A stretch of DNA of 64,000 bases from Arcicella rigui (GTDB taxonomy: Bacteria > Bacteroidota > Bacteroidia > Cytophagales > Spirosomataceae), in the NCBI RefSeq assembly GCF_034929435.1, contig NZ_JAYFUM010000030.1:18996-82995 (forward strand), in the 5' to 3' direction. The notes under the pieces were generated by a model. That model was not told the origin of the DNA, searched no databases, and worked only from the letters and a program-made list of their open reading frames with translations. Numbering within the stretch: position 1 is the stretch's first letter; every line of letters starts with the position of its first letter. This document shows, piece after piece, positions 7,383 to 17,363 of the stretch. The position numbers were made by a program, and so were the translations under genes.

Positions 7383-9842
7383 TTATTTTACTGAAAAAGT
7401 ATAAACTTTACCTTTTTGAGTAGCTACGTCAAAAAGGAAGGTTTCCTTTAATTCAAGTGGTTGGATAGTTGATTTTTCGGAAATGATGGGTTTGGGTATT
7501 TCTTCTAATTGATAAAATGGATTGGTATTTTTACCTTGGGCTTTTGCTAAAGTTACTCCTGTACTTAATTGCAATTTGTTGGGCAATCGCAAACGAAGGT
7601 TTCCGCCTAAATTAGATTTGACGACCAGTTTAACCAGCTTGGCATCTTTCCACTCCATTGCTACAATTTCAAAACCGCCTTTGGCACGAAGTCCACGGAT
7701 AGAGCCTGCTGTCCAAACATCGGGTAACGCTGGCAAAAGATGTATGGCATCTTCGGCACTTTGCATCAGCATTTCGGTAATACCCGAAGTACAACCGAAA
7801 TTGCCATCAATTTGGAATGGCGGATGAGCATCGAACAAATTGTTGTACGTTCCGCCTCCATCGGCATTTATTCCCAATGGCGTAAGCTGATTTTGAATCA
7901 ATTTATAGGCATGATTTCCATCTTGCATTTTTGCCCACCAGTTTACTTTCCAGCCCATACTCCAGCCTGTCGAAACATCACTGCGTTGAAGCAAGGTATT
8001 TTTGGCAGCCGCAAATAATTCTGGCGTGCGGTAAGCTGATATTTGATTAGAAGGAAACAAGCCATACAAATGTGAAATATGGCGATGGTGGTCGTTGGGG
8101 TCGTCCACGTCGTCGAGCCATTCTTGCAACTGATTGTGCTTGCCGATGTGCATGGGAGCTAACTTACTGCGTATTTGTTTGAGGGAATCCACAAAAGCAA
8201 GGTCACTGCCAAGCACTTCGGCGGCTCTGATAGTTGAGCTGAATACATCATACACAATTTGGTTATCCATCGTTGTGCCTGCGTCTATGGAAGAACCTTC
8301 ATGTGCGGCAGGAGCGTTTTCTGGCGAGTTGGCAGGAGCTACCACCAACCAGTGATATTTGGGATGTTCTACCAAAAAATCAACATAAAAAGTTGCTGCT
8401 CCTTTCAAAATGGGATACACCGAAGCTAAGTATTTTTTGTCGCCATTGTACAAATAATGTTCCCAAAGGTGCTGACTCAGCCAGCCACCGCCTGCATTCC
8501 AAACGCCCCAAAATGCCCCGTCAACTGGGCCGTTGATTCGCCAAATATCGGTATTATGATGAGCCATCCAACCCTTAGCCCCGTACATCACTTTGGCGGT
8601 TTCTTTGCCTGTTTCCGACAATTCTTTTATCAATTTAAGTAATGGTTCGTGCAATGCTGAAAGATTGGTTTTTTCGGCAGGCCAATAATTCATTTCAGTA
8701 TTGATATTGATGGTGTATTTGCTGTCCCAAGCTGGTCGTAATTTATTGTTCCATATCCCTTGTAAATTGGCAGGTTGTCCGCCCGGTTGTGAAGATGAAA
8801 TCAACAAATACCTTCCATACTGATAATACAACGTAACAAAATGTGGGTCATAGCTTTTGTTAAAATTTTTCAATCGCTCGTCGGTTGGCAATTTTACGGC
8901 ATCCGTTGTACCCAAATCCAATTTTACTCGATTAAAATACCGCTGATAAGCAGCGATATGTCCTTTTAAAATAACTGGATAAGCTTTTGGAAAAGCTTTA
9001 TTCAAATATTCCGAAGCTCTTTTGTTTTCATCGCCACTTATATCATCATATTTGTTGAAATTGGTGGCAATTGAAATAAAAATAGTGGCAGTATTGGCAT
9101 TTTTCACCACAACCGAAGTATCAGTGGTACTCATGTTGCCACCCTCAATTTTGATTTTTGCGATTCCTTTGAGCCTGACCAAGCCTTTTACGCCTTCGTG
9201 GTCTGCGGTTGTAGCAGCCAAAGTAAGTTCTTTATTGGGCGTAACAGCAATGCTTTTCTTGGCATGAGGCGAAGAGTAAGTGGCTGAAAATGAAAGACTA
9301 TTAGCTTTGTCGGCTGTTAGTCGTACTACAATTACTCTATCTGGAAAAGAAACAAAGGCTTCACGGGTGTAAGTCACGCCTCCTACTGCATAAGTAGTTG
9401 TAGTTACGGCTTTTTCAATATCCAATTCACGGCGATAATTGCTAAACTGTTGGTGTCCTTCAAAAGTTAAATGCAAATTACCCACAGGCTGAAACATTTG
9501 TCCATGCGATTTTTTGGTGACAATCGACTGGTTGGTCAGCTTTTCGGCTTCTTTGTATTTTCCTTCAAAAATCAATTTTCTAACTATCGGCAAAGCCGCC
9601 AAGGCATCGGGGTTATCGTTGCGGTTAGGGCTACCACTCCAAACAGTATGTTCGTTGAGTTGAATCGTTTCCTTTTCAACATTGCCATAGACCATTGCCC
9701 CTAAAAAACCGTTCCCGATAGGCAAAGCATTTTCCCAAGTATTGCCTGCTGGTTGTTTGTACCACAAGGTCAATTTTTGTCTTTCTTGTGAAAAACCGCC
9801 ATTCGCCAAAAAGAGTAACAAGACTATGTAAAATCGTTTCAT
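7383..9842 (-). CDS. GH95 glycosidase (alpha-L-fucosidase or alpha-L-galactosidase)
   Basis: An 819-residue GH95 enzyme with a signal peptide (to GGFSQ). The N-terminal beta-domain begins LTLWYKQPA and includes ENALPIGNGFLGAMV and LNEHTVWSGSPNRND. The (alpha/alpha)6 catalytic part carries ININTEMNYWP, whose Asn379 and Asn381 match the asparagines that activate water in characterised GH95 enzymes. The likely general acid is Glu508 in NSPEN. Length is normal for the family. Most GH95 enzymes are 1,2-alpha-L-fucosidases, but a GH95 enzyme from a Bacteroides complex-xylan locus has been described as an alpha-L-galactosidase. The surrounding xylan genes therefore make L-galactose removal plausible; this is inference. 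It lies 116 bp after the GH10 gene and 25 bp before a GH43 gene. Confidence 0.9.
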   Translation of the reverse strand: MKRFYIVLLLFLANGGFSQERQKLTLWYKQPAGNTWENALPIGNGFLGAMVYGNVEKETIQLNEHTVWSGSPNRNDNPDALAALPIVRKLIFEGKYKEAEKLTNQSIVTKKSHGQMFQPVGNLHLTFEGHQQFSNYRRELDIEKAVTTTTYAVGGVTYTREAFVSFPDRVIVVRLTADKANSLSFSATYSSPHAKKSIAVTPNKELTLAATTADHEGVKGLVRLKGIAKIKIEGGNMSTTDTSVVVKNANTATIFISIATNFNKYDDISGDENKRASEYLNKAFPKAYPVILKGHIAAYQRYFNRVKLDLGTTDAVKLPTDERLKNFNKSYDPHFVTLYYQYGRYLLISSSQPGGQPANLQGIWNNKLRPAWDSKYTININTEMNYWPAEKTNLSALHEPLLKLIKELSETGKETAKVMYGAKGWMAHHNTDIWRINGPVDGAFWGVWNAGGGWLSQHLWEHYLYNGDKKYLASVYPILKGAATFYVDFLVEHPKYHWLVVAPANSPENAPAAHEGSSIDAGTTMDNQIVYDVFSSTIRAAEVLGSDLAFVDSLKQIRSKLAPMHIGKHNQLQEWLDDVDDPNDHHRHISHLYGLFPSNQISAYRTPELFAAAKNTLLQRSDVSTGWSMGWKVNWWAKMQDGNHAYKLIQNQLTPLGINADGGGTYNNLFDAHPPFQIDGNFGCTSGITEMLMQSAEDAIHLLPALPDVWTAGSIRGLRAKGGFEIVAMEWKDAKLVKLVVKSNLGGNLRLRLPNKLQLSTGVTLAKAQGKNTNPFYQLEEIPKPIISEKSTIQPLELKETFLFDVATQKGKVYTFSVK

Positions 9843-9958
9843 AAATATTTTGAGATTGTTTTAAGTATTAGCATTTATTGTAAATTCTCAACTTTAGCTA
9901 AGAATTATGCTAATTTCCTCTAAAACACTTAGTTTCTATCCTTTTTTATCTTTACTCA

Positions 9959-11080
9959 TCATTTGGCGGCTTTTAAATTCAGTACTGCTTGGTAAGCTTT
10001 TTTAGGTTCTAAAGCTCTATCGAACAACAAAGGGTAATTGGTTCTGTTCCGAATTGGGAACCCGTTTAGCCATGAATGGCTATCATCCACGCCCCAAAAA
10101 GTTACTCTACTGATTTTGTCTTTATGTTTCAAGAAAAGTTTAAAGAGGTCTGTGTAACGGTCGGCCAAAGCGGTTTGCACCGAATCGGGCAAAGAATCTT
10201 TGTATGGGTTCATTTCAGGACTTTCGGCAAAGCGTTGGTTCACATCCGCACCTTTTAAATCCCAAGGGTTAGGTAATACCGTAAGGTCTAATTCCGTAAA
10301 AGCTATTTTGATTCCTAATTTTGAAAACTCAATGATTGACTCTTCGATTTCTTTCAAATTGAGGGTTTTAATACTCCAGTGTCCTTGAATGCCAACGCCG
10401 TCAATTTTTGTTCCGCTTGCTTGCAATTTTTTGATAAGTTCAATTGCTCCTTTGCGTTTGGCAGGTTGTTCAATATTGTAGTCATTATAATACAAAGCCG
10501 CTTTTGGGTCGGCTTGGGCGGCTAAATCGAACGCTTCTTTGATATAGCCTTCACCCAAGGTATTCAAGAAAACAGATTTGCGAAGTGTACCATCTTCATT
10601 CAATGCCTCGTTTACGACATCCCAACTGTTGATTTTACCTGCATAACGCCCTGCTACGGTGTTGATATGTTCGGTCATAAATATACGTACAGAATCGGCA
10701 TTTTTCATTCTGAAAACAAAAGACGGTAATTGCGAATGCCAAACCAAGGTATGCCCAACTATGTACATTTGGTTTTTTTGTCCGTACTCTACATATTTAT
10801 CGGCAAGTGTGAAATTATAACGGTTGGGTGCTGGGTGAATAATCTGAGATTTCATAATATTCTCAGGAGTGATAGCATTAAATTCACGCTTGATTAATTG
10901 ATTCGCTTTTTCGTTCTTTTCCAAAATATGCTCTACGCCCAAAGCTGTTCCCATCAAGAAATCATCATGATAAACCGACTTTAGCGAAACAGGTGTTTTC
11001 TGAGCAAAAGATAAGTTAAGAGATAAGACACTTATAAAAACTGTGCGATACATCGCTCTTGAAATTCTATAATAATTCAT
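9959..11080 (-). CDS. GH10 endo-1,4-beta-xylanase, periplasmic type
   Basis: A 373-residue GH10 xylanase consisting of one TIM barrel without accessory modules. Diagnostic motifs are GHTLVWHSQLP (109-119), the acid/base Glu158 in WDVVNEALNEDG and the nucleophile Glu263 in AFTELDLT. The signal peptide ends near LSFAQ without a lipobox cysteine, so the enzyme probably works in the periplasm on imported oligosaccharides, unlike the lipoprotein GH10 at 15653-17335. The internal ATG at 11053 would give a shorter signal peptide and is an alternative start. It heads the operon that runs leftwards through GH95, GH43 x3 and the esterases. A conserved promoter/operator block lies directly upstream. Confidence 0.93.
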   Translation of the reverse strand: MNYYRISRAMYRTVFISVLSLNLSFAQKTPVSLKSVYHDDFLMGTALGVEHILEKNEKANQLIKREFNAITPENIMKSQIIHPAPNRYNFTLADKYVEYGQKNQMYIVGHTLVWHSQLPSFVFRMKNADSVRIFMTEHINTVAGRYAGKINSWDVVNEALNEDGTLRKSVFLNTLGEGYIKEAFDLAAQADPKAALYYNDYNIEQPAKRKGAIELIKKLQASGTKIDGVGIQGHWSIKTLNLKEIEESIIEFSKLGIKIAFTELDLTVLPNPWDLKGADVNQRFAESPEMNPYKDSLPDSVQTALADRYTDLFKLFLKHKDKISRVTFWGVDDSHSWLNGFPIRNRTNYPLLFDRALEPKKAYQAVLNLKAAK

Positions 11081-11129
11081 GCTTTTTGTTTGTCTATTAA
11101 ACTGCTTCTATAAGCGTTATTTTAATGTT

Positions 11130-11240
11130 GTAAAGTAAGTAAATGCTTCAAAAATTGAATAGCACAAATTATCAAATATGCTTCCCAAATGTTCAGTGAA
11201 TAAAAAATTGTCTGATTAATATAAATAATATTACAAAAAG
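11130..11240 (-). promoter_or_regulatory. Conserved promoter/operator upstream of the GH10-GH95-GH43 operon (site A)
   Basis: The block begins 50 bp upstream of the GH10 start. Read on the plus strand it holds GTAAAGTAAG (11130-11139), GCAC at 11162, CAAATGTTCA (11186-11195) and AATATTACAAAAAG (11227-11240). The first and third elements recur with exactly the same 56-bp spacing upstream of two SusC genes (28304 and 33834). On the transcribed strand GTAAAGTAAG reads CTTACTTTAC, close to the Bacteroidetes -7 element. The upstream elements are likely activator sites for the HTCS regulators. The rest of the 11081-11344 gap shows nothing further. Confidence 0.7.
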
Positions 11241-11344
11241 AAGCTTGTTTATTGATATTTTCAGAAAATTTGCTGAACACTTAGCCCAATTGCTTGAGTT
11301 AAGTATTCAGCTTTTTGGAGGAAATAATGGATAATTTGCTGATA

Positions 11345-14300
11345 TTAAACCGCAACATTCTTGTTGAGTGCCACGTACTCTGATGGCGAAACATTGTATT
11401 TTGCTTTAAAGGCTCGTGCAAAATAGTTCGGGTTTGAAAAGCCCACCGCATAAGCGATTTGTGAAATTTTCATGTCATTTTTCTGTAATAAAGACAATGC
11501 TTTTTTCAATTTCAATGACCTTACATACTCTACGGGTGTTTCGCCTGTGAAGCTCAAAACTTTCACATACAAAGTACCTCTACTCACAAACATTGCTTTG
11601 CTCAGTTCTTCAATCGAAAGATTAGGACTTTCGATGTGTTCTTCTACGTAGCGAGAAAACTTCAACAAAAATTTCTCGTCTTCTGAAACAACCTCTGTTT
11701 CGGGTATTTCTACTTGTATATGTTTGGTATAAGTATTTTTTAATAAACTATTCAAACTCAGTAGATTTTCAATCTTGATACTGAGTAAATGAAAACTGAA
11801 AGGCTTGGTCAAATAATCGCTTGCTCCCGATTCCAAACCTTTTAGTTGGTCTGTTTCTTCCGACAAAACTGTCAACATAATCACAGGAATATGCTTGGTT
11901 CGGTTATCGTTTTTAATTTTCCGAACCATCTCAATGCCATCAACACCGGGCATATTTACGTCACTAATAATTACTTGTGGATGACAAGCCAACGCTTTTT
12001 GCCATCCCTGTCTGCCGTCTGAAGCTTCGATAATTTTGTATTTAGTTTTCAAACTTTCTACTAAGTAGGCTCGTAAATCGTCGTCATCATCTACAATCAA
12101 TACTACTGGCATTTCCATTTTGGGAGGTTCGTTTTTGGCAAAACTCTCGATAGGTGCAGATTCTTCTTTTGCAATGATTTGCGGCGAAGTTTGCTGAAAA
12201 GCTATCGGCAAAAGTGGCAAAGAGATAATAAAAGCACTTCCAACGCCTTCTTCACTCTCTACTTTTATCGTTCCTCCATGCAGTTTTACAAATTCTTGGG
12301 CAATCGACAAGCCTATGCCACTGCCTTGGTTCAATATATCTGCGTGATTATTTATCTGGAAAAATCTTTCAAAAATTTTATCCGTCATATCGCTCGGCAA
12401 ACCAATTCCAGTATCACGCAGAATCAATTTTATGCCATTTTCGCCATCGCCAGTAATCTGAAAACTTACGTTACCGCCATCATTTGTAAATTTGATGGCA
12501 TTGGAAAGTAAATTAATCAAGATTCGCTCTAATTTATCTTTATCGAAAGTAGTTACATAATTACTATAAGCACTTACAAAATGTAAATTGATATTTTTTC
12601 TTACGGCAATGTATTTGAATGAATCTACGATTTCTTGGGTAAAATCTATTAAATCTCCTTCGGTTTTGTGCAAATTCAATTCGTTCGCTTCAATTCTTCT
12701 GAAATCAAGTAATTGATTCACTAAATTCAAAAGCCTTTTGGCATTTCTACTGATTAAATTGAGCATTTCTAATTTTTCAGTACTATTTTCCTGAAACATC
12801 AGGTTTTCGATAGGGTTCAATACCAAAGTTAAAGGCGTCTTCAACTCGTGACTCAAATTGGTTAAGAACTTGATTTTTATTTTTTCAAGTTCCATTTTTT
12901 GTTCGGCATCGTGTCTTTCTTTTTCAATTAAATGCTTCATTTCCAAACGTTCTTGCGTTCGGGCAAATTCATTTTTCAATTTTTGGATAGAACTTCTTCT
13001 AATAGCCCAAACTGCTCCAACAATAAGTAAAAGGTAAAAGAAATAAGCATAATAAGTACGCCAAAAAGGTGGTTTTACAATAATATTAATCACCTTTTCG
13101 GGCGTTTGCCACGAACCGTCTTCACTGTACGCTTTCAATCTAAAGGTATATTCGCCCGGGTCCAGATTGGTATAAACAGCAGTATTTAATGTTCCTGCTT
13201 GATTCCATTCTTTATCAAATCCTTCTAATTTGTAAGTGTATCTGTTTTCGTGTGGTACTGTATAATTCAAGGCGATAAAGTCTAAAGAAAAATTCTGCTT
13301 GTAGCTCAAAACCATTTCTTTTGCTTTGGAAATATGTTCAGTTATTTCTGAATTTTCAGAAGCATTTACTTGTTTGTTGTTGATTTTCAGACTGGTAATT
13401 ACTAAAGGTGGAATATTTTTTTTCTGAAAAATATTGGCTGATTTAAAATAATTAAAGCCGTCTAATCCGCCAAAAAACAAAGTTTTGTCTGAGGTTATCA
13501 GACCAGCTCCAATATTAAAAGTGCTCTGTTGTACTCCGTTGTAATGGGTAAAATTTCTAAATACTTTTTTCTGAGGGTCGAAAGAACTGATTCCTTTATT
13601 AGTACTTATCCATATTTTGCCGTTTTCATCTTCTAAAATTTTAGAAATCACATTGTTTGATAAGGAATAACTTTCATCAAATCGTTCAAAAGAATTTGTC
13701 TTGGGTTGATACAAACACAGTCCGCCACCCAAAGAACCAATCCAGATTCTGCCTACATGGTCGCAAAAAATATTCTGTATTTTATCTATCGGCAATCCAC
13801 TATTTCCATGATTAAATACTTTAAAACGTTTTTGAGTGGGATTATACAGAGCGATACCTGTACCATTTGAACCAATCCAAAAATTACCCGATTTATCCTG
13901 TTCAATACTTGTGATAAAGCCATTCAGTGGAAATTTTTGCCCTGTTATCAATTGAAAAACCTTTTCTCCAGATGCCATTGTATTAGTTAGCGGATCATAG
14001 CGATAAACGCCATTTCCGTTAGTTCCAATCCATATTTTTCCTTCTGAATCTGTTTTAAAACAATTTACGGGCAAGTCAGTAGCATCTGTTTCGCTTTTAG
14101 GAATATGATAGTACTTCGATGCCCCAGTTTTCATATTCACTGTGTATAAACCCGCTTGATAAGTACCAATCCAAAGTGTTCCTCCAGAAGCCTCCAAAGC
14201 AAGTACAGAAGCAGCATTTACCTTTTGTTCTTTGAAACGAAATGGTTTGATTTGTCCCGTTTTGCGATTAAATACATTCAAACCTGTACCTTCTGTTCCG

Positions 14301-15442
14301 ATAAATATATCGCCAGAAGGGCTTTCGGCGAATGCCATCACGGAACTGCCTGTTAGACCGTTGGGGTCATAAGAATTATATTTTTTATGGTTGAAAAACG
14401 CCAAATTGGTGTCATACTTATTTACGCCTCCTTGGTAAACCGCCAACCAATAAATTCCTGCATCATCGATATAAATATCCCTCACCGAACGCCCACTGGT
14501 ACTTGGCACAAAACCGCTTTGCTCCAACAGCGAACTTTTTACTCTGGTTGCTTTGCCCGTTTGTGGGTTAAAAATATCAATACTTCCTTCAGAACCAACC
14601 CAAAGTTGCCCAGCTTTATCAAACACTACTTTATAAATATGATTACTCGAAAGTGTATTGATGTCATTTGCATCCGATTTATAGCTAAGGAAAGTCCCCT
14701 TTGCTACATCCATTACGTAAAGTCCTCCTATGTTTGTCCCTATCCAAAGCTTACCGTTTTTGTCTTCGGCAATGCTATTAATCTGATTAAAAGGGATGAC
14801 ATCAGGGCGATTGGGGTCTTTCAGAAAACGGGTAAATTGTTCTTTCTGAGGATTATAGAGGTGTAAACCATTGTCTGTTCCAACCCAAATACGATGATGA
14901 CTGTCTTCGAAAGTACAGAGAACGGTATTTGAATTTAAACTAAATCTTTTGTTTGGATTTGCTTTAAATGCTTTTACTTTTTTAGTAACAGGGTCGAAAA
15001 CAAATAAACCTGAGTACGTTCCTACCCAAATTTTTCCTGCATGGTCGGCACATAAACTGATAATCCAGCCAAACTTTGTAAAGTCGTAATTGATGAAAGA
15101 ATCTAAATTCAGATTGTAAAATGACAAAGTAAAATTAGTTGCCAACCATATACTTCCTTTATTATCTTGTGTGATAGCAGTTACTGGCCCTCTGCCAATA
15201 CTGGTACTATCGGTATCTTTGTGGTGGTACGTAACAAAATTTTGTCCATCAAATCTATTAAGTCCGTCTTCTGTTCCAAACCACATAAAGCCATTGCAAT
15301 CTTTTACGATGGCATTAATTGCATTAGAACTTAGTCCGTCTTTACTACTAAAATTGATGAACTTATATTCCTTTTGCTGCCCAAACGTAGCTTGAACTAA
15401 TAAAAAAGAGATAAAAAAAAGGTACAGTTTTTTCATTTTCAT
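11345..15442 (-). CDS. Hybrid two-component system regulator (HTCS), xylan locus, copy 1
   Basis: A one-piece sensor-regulator of about 1365 residues. The frame extends upstream to 15541, but ATGs at 15442 and 15436 immediately precede a proper signal peptide (MKKLYLFFISFLLVQATFGQ) and match the paralogue's start, so the shorter form was chosen. Order: periplasmic Reg_prop beta-propeller repeats (many IWIGT-type blades, ~30-680), a Y_Y_Y domain (LEGFDKEWNQAG, DPGEYTFRLKA), a transmembrane helix (~797-817), and HisKA with His865 (NLSHELKTPL). Then come HATPase_c, a receiver with Asp1161 (SDVNMPG) and a C-terminal AraC HTH (ISQIAYAVGFSNPNYFARAFK). HTCS proteins bind oligosaccharides in the periplasm and activate their locus. 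It is paralogous to the copy at 34279-38406 and lies between the xylanase gene and the degradation operon. Confidence 0.93.
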   Translation of the reverse strand: MKMKKLYLFFISFLLVQATFGQQKEYKFINFSSKDGLSSNAINAIVKDCNGFMWFGTEDGLNRFDGQNFVTYHHKDTDSTSIGRGPVTAITQDNKGSIWLATNFTLSFYNLNLDSFINYDFTKFGWIISLCADHAGKIWVGTYSGLFVFDPVTKKVKAFKANPNKRFSLNSNTVLCTFEDSHHRIWVGTDNGLHLYNPQKEQFTRFLKDPNRPDVIPFNQINSIAEDKNGKLWIGTNIGGLYVMDVAKGTFLSYKSDANDINTLSSNHIYKVVFDKAGQLWVGSEGSIDIFNPQTGKATRVKSSLLEQSGFVPSTSGRSVRDIYIDDAGIYWLAVYQGGVNKYDTNLAFFNHKKYNSYDPNGLTGSSVMAFAESPSGDIFIGTEGTGLNVFNRKTGQIKPFRFKEQKVNAASVLALEASGGTLWIGTYQAGLYTVNMKTGASKYYHIPKSETDATDLPVNCFKTDSEGKIWIGTNGNGVYRYDPLTNTMASGEKVFQLITGQKFPLNGFITSIEQDKSGNFWIGSNGTGIALYNPTQKRFKVFNHGNSGLPIDKIQNIFCDHVGRIWIGSLGGGLCLYQPKTNSFERFDESYSLSNNVISKILEDENGKIWISTNKGISSFDPQKKVFRNFTHYNGVQQSTFNIGAGLITSDKTLFFGGLDGFNYFKSANIFQKKNIPPLVITSLKINNKQVNASENSEITEHISKAKEMVLSYKQNFSLDFIALNYTVPHENRYTYKLEGFDKEWNQAGTLNTAVYTNLDPGEYTFRLKAYSEDGSWQTPEKVINIIVKPPFWRTYYAYFFYLLLIVGAVWAIRRSSIQKLKNEFARTQERLEMKHLIEKERHDAEQKMELEKIKIKFLTNLSHELKTPLTLVLNPIENLMFQENSTEKLEMLNLISRNAKRLLNLVNQLLDFRRIEANELNLHKTEGDLIDFTQEIVDSFKYIAVRKNINLHFVSAYSNYVTTFDKDKLERILINLLSNAIKFTNDGGNVSFQITGDGENGIKLILRDTGIGLPSDMTDKIFERFFQINNHADILNQGSGIGLSIAQEFVKLHGGTIKVESEEGVGSAFIISLPLLPIAFQQTSPQIIAKEESAPIESFAKNEPPKMEMPVVLIVDDDDDLRAYLVESLKTKYKIIEASDGRQGWQKALACHPQVIISDVNMPGVDGIEMVRKIKNDNRTKHIPVIMLTVLSEETDQLKGLESGASDYLTKPFSFHLLSIKIENLLSLNSLLKNTYTKHIQVEIPETEVVSEDEKFLLKFSRYVEEHIESPNLSIEELSKAMFVSRGTLYVKVLSFTGETPVEYVRSLKLKKALSLLQKNDMKISQIAYAVGFSNPNYFARAFKAKYNVSPSEYVALNKNVAV

Positions 15443-15601
15443 AGACTTTAACCTAACGACTATTAGTTTGGCATTCAAAATCAGCTTCATTCTTTTCTCC
15501 AAACCGATTATACTTCTGAACAAATTGACAATAGCCTTCAAATTTTTTCTAAAAAACCTTGATGCTGAAACATGGCAATGCTCAATCCTTTTATCGAAGT
15601 A

Positions 15602-15632
15602 AATCCCCCATCATCGCAGGACGTGGGGGATT
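15602..15632 (-). terminator. Hairpin between the xus-type operon and HTCS copy 1
   Basis: Perfect 9-bp arms AATCCCCCA / TGGGGGATT are separated by 13 bases. They are placed 20 bp beyond the end of the GH10 lipoprotein gene and before the HTCS gene. The U-tract on the minus strand is weak (TTTACTTCG), so it may attenuate or stabilise rather than fully terminate. Confidence 0.45.
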
Positions 15633-15652
15633 GCAGGATTTCTCCAAAAATA

Positions 15653-17335
15653 TTACTTACTATTGGCTTTCATCGCTTCTGCTACATAGGAGTACGCCAT
15701 TTTTCTTACGTACTGTCTTGTCCATAATCCAACAGGTTCGTCTGCTCTCCAACTTGAATTGGCAGGACTATCCAGCGGACTCCACAGCGTAATGCCGTAT
15801 CTTTGGTTAGCAGGAATAAGCTCAAAATACTTGTCAATCACATACTTATACATTTCTGCTTGCTCTTTGTATAAATCCTGTGTAGCACCTGCTGTTTTTA
15901 CGCCAGCAAGACCAATGTCCAATTCTGAAATTTTAATTAATTTTCCAGTTGCCGCCAACAGTTTAAACATTTCTGCAATTTTACCTTTATCCGACTTAAT
16001 ATCAATGTGCATCTGTGTGCCGATACCATCTACTTTTGCTCCTTTACTTTCGATATAGTTTACATAAGCAATGATTCCACGGCATTTATCAAGGTTGTAT
16101 TCAAGGTTATAATCGTTGATAAAAAGAATATCATTGGCATTTCCATACTTTCGTGCCAACTGAAAGGCCGTTACGGCGTAGTCTTTCCCCATGTAATCTT
16201 GCCAGTAAAATTCATCTCCTGCCAAAATTCTGCCTACGCCCGTTTTAAGCTCATAAGGTTTGCCATCGTCCATAGGTTCATTTACGACGTCCCATGCTTT
16301 TACATAAGGTTTACTTACATTCAACATTCCAGCCATCCACTTATCTAAAGCATTGGTAATGAGTGTCTTCTTTAACTCAGGTGTTTTTTCCTTAGTTTGT
16401 ACACTTCCTGTGGCATTGTACTTGGTTAAAGTGATATTATCGAAATAATAATTTGTGGCATTTTTACCAAGATTAAATGCAATTGTACCGCAGGTAGCCA
16501 TATCTGAGGTAACCGTAATTTCCTTGGTATAGGTAGTCCAAGTTGGAGTAGCCGAAATAGTTCCGAAAAAATCCCAGTGCTTATATGCTCCCGGCGTTAC
16601 GTGTGCTTGGGTTGGATACGATGCAGAAACATCTGCCTTCACGTCCATTTTAAGAATGTATTTTTCTCCTACAACAGCGGCGGGGGAAAATTTTAAGAAA
16701 AATTGAGACTCCCAATCATTGGCACGAACACTTGCATTGTTAATTTTCAAGGCCCTTCCAACACCGTTAGCCCCCTCTCCTACTGCCGTGTAAGAGGTTA
16801 CGGCATTGGCATTAGTTTGAAAATTACTGGTTGCATCACTTTCAAAATCTGCCGCAGTGATTAAATCCCACCCCGGCCCAGTTGATGAAAGAATATCGGG
16901 GGCAATCAAACTTTTGAGGTAATTCGCATTTTGATTGGCGTGCCAGCACAAAGTATGTCCATACACGGTAACATTATTTTCTTTGGCTGTTTCCAGTAAT
17001 TTACTAACGTTATCAAGGGCTAAATTTCCATTGGCTTGTACGACAGCTCCGTGCTTCATTTCATAGCCTAAGACTATTTCATCAAAGTTTTTATTGGCAA
17101 GTCGATACATTACGCCTTTATTGACGTATTCTGAAAGCGAAAGAGCTACTCCAAATTTAAAATTAGGGTAAGTCCTGCGATTGATATAAGACTTCAATGC
17201 TGGATAAGCATCTATATCTTCCTGAAGAGCAATACTTTCAGGTTTGAGTACGCCATATTCCAGCGGCTCATACGTGCTACACGAAGTTGCCAAAATAGCA
17301 GACAACCCAAGTGCCATTTTATATAATTTATTCAT
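15653..17335 (-). CDS. xyn10C: Cell-surface GH10 xylanase lipoprotein with inserted CBM4/22-like module (Xyn10C type)
   Basis: A 560-residue GH10 enzyme with a lipoprotein signal (LATSC, lipid-modified Cys19). The GH10 barrel is interrupted after YGHTLCWHANQNANYLKSL (125-143) by a carbohydrate-binding module of about 150 residues (ITAADFESDATSN near 160 to YYFDNITLTKYN near 307). The barrel then resumes, with acid/base Glu353 in WDVVNEPMDDG and nucleophile Glu471 in KISELDIGL. This inserted-CBM architecture is characteristic of the outer-surface xylanase that makes the first cuts in Bacteroidetes xylan loci. The gene ends the SusC-SusD-SusC-SusD-DUF1735-GH10 operon, 28 bp after the DUF1735 gene, exactly the order of the described xus operon. 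The symbol is given by that analogy. Confidence 0.93.
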   Translation of the reverse strand: MNKLYKMALGLSAILATSCSTYEPLEYGVLKPESIALQEDIDAYPALKSYINRRTYPNFKFGVALSLSEYVNKGVMYRLANKNFDEIVLGYEMKHGAVVQANGNLALDNVSKLLETAKENNVTVYGHTLCWHANQNANYLKSLIAPDILSSTGPGWDLITAADFESDATSNFQTNANAVTSYTAVGEGANGVGRALKINNASVRANDWESQFFLKFSPAAVVGEKYILKMDVKADVSASYPTQAHVTPGAYKHWDFFGTISATPTWTTYTKEITVTSDMATCGTIAFNLGKNATNYYFDNITLTKYNATGSVQTKEKTPELKKTLITNALDKWMAGMLNVSKPYVKAWDVVNEPMDDGKPYELKTGVGRILAGDEFYWQDYMGKDYAVTAFQLARKYGNANDILFINDYNLEYNLDKCRGIIAYVNYIESKGAKVDGIGTQMHIDIKSDKGKIAEMFKLLAATGKLIKISELDIGLAGVKTAGATQDLYKEQAEMYKYVIDKYFELIPANQRYGITLWSPLDSPANSSWRADEPVGLWTRQYVRKMAYSYVAEAMKANSK

Positions 17336-17363
17336 AAGATAACTATTCGAGTTAAACTAATCA

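Noticed and set aside
14387..14866. 159-codon plus-strand frame within HTCS copy 1
   Set aside because: It is antisense to the conserved propeller repeats of the regulator and shows no recognisable domain.
15443..15541. N-terminal extension of HTCS copy 1 (frame from 15541)
   Set aside because: It precedes a good signal peptide, which must be at the N-terminus; the paralogue has no such extension.
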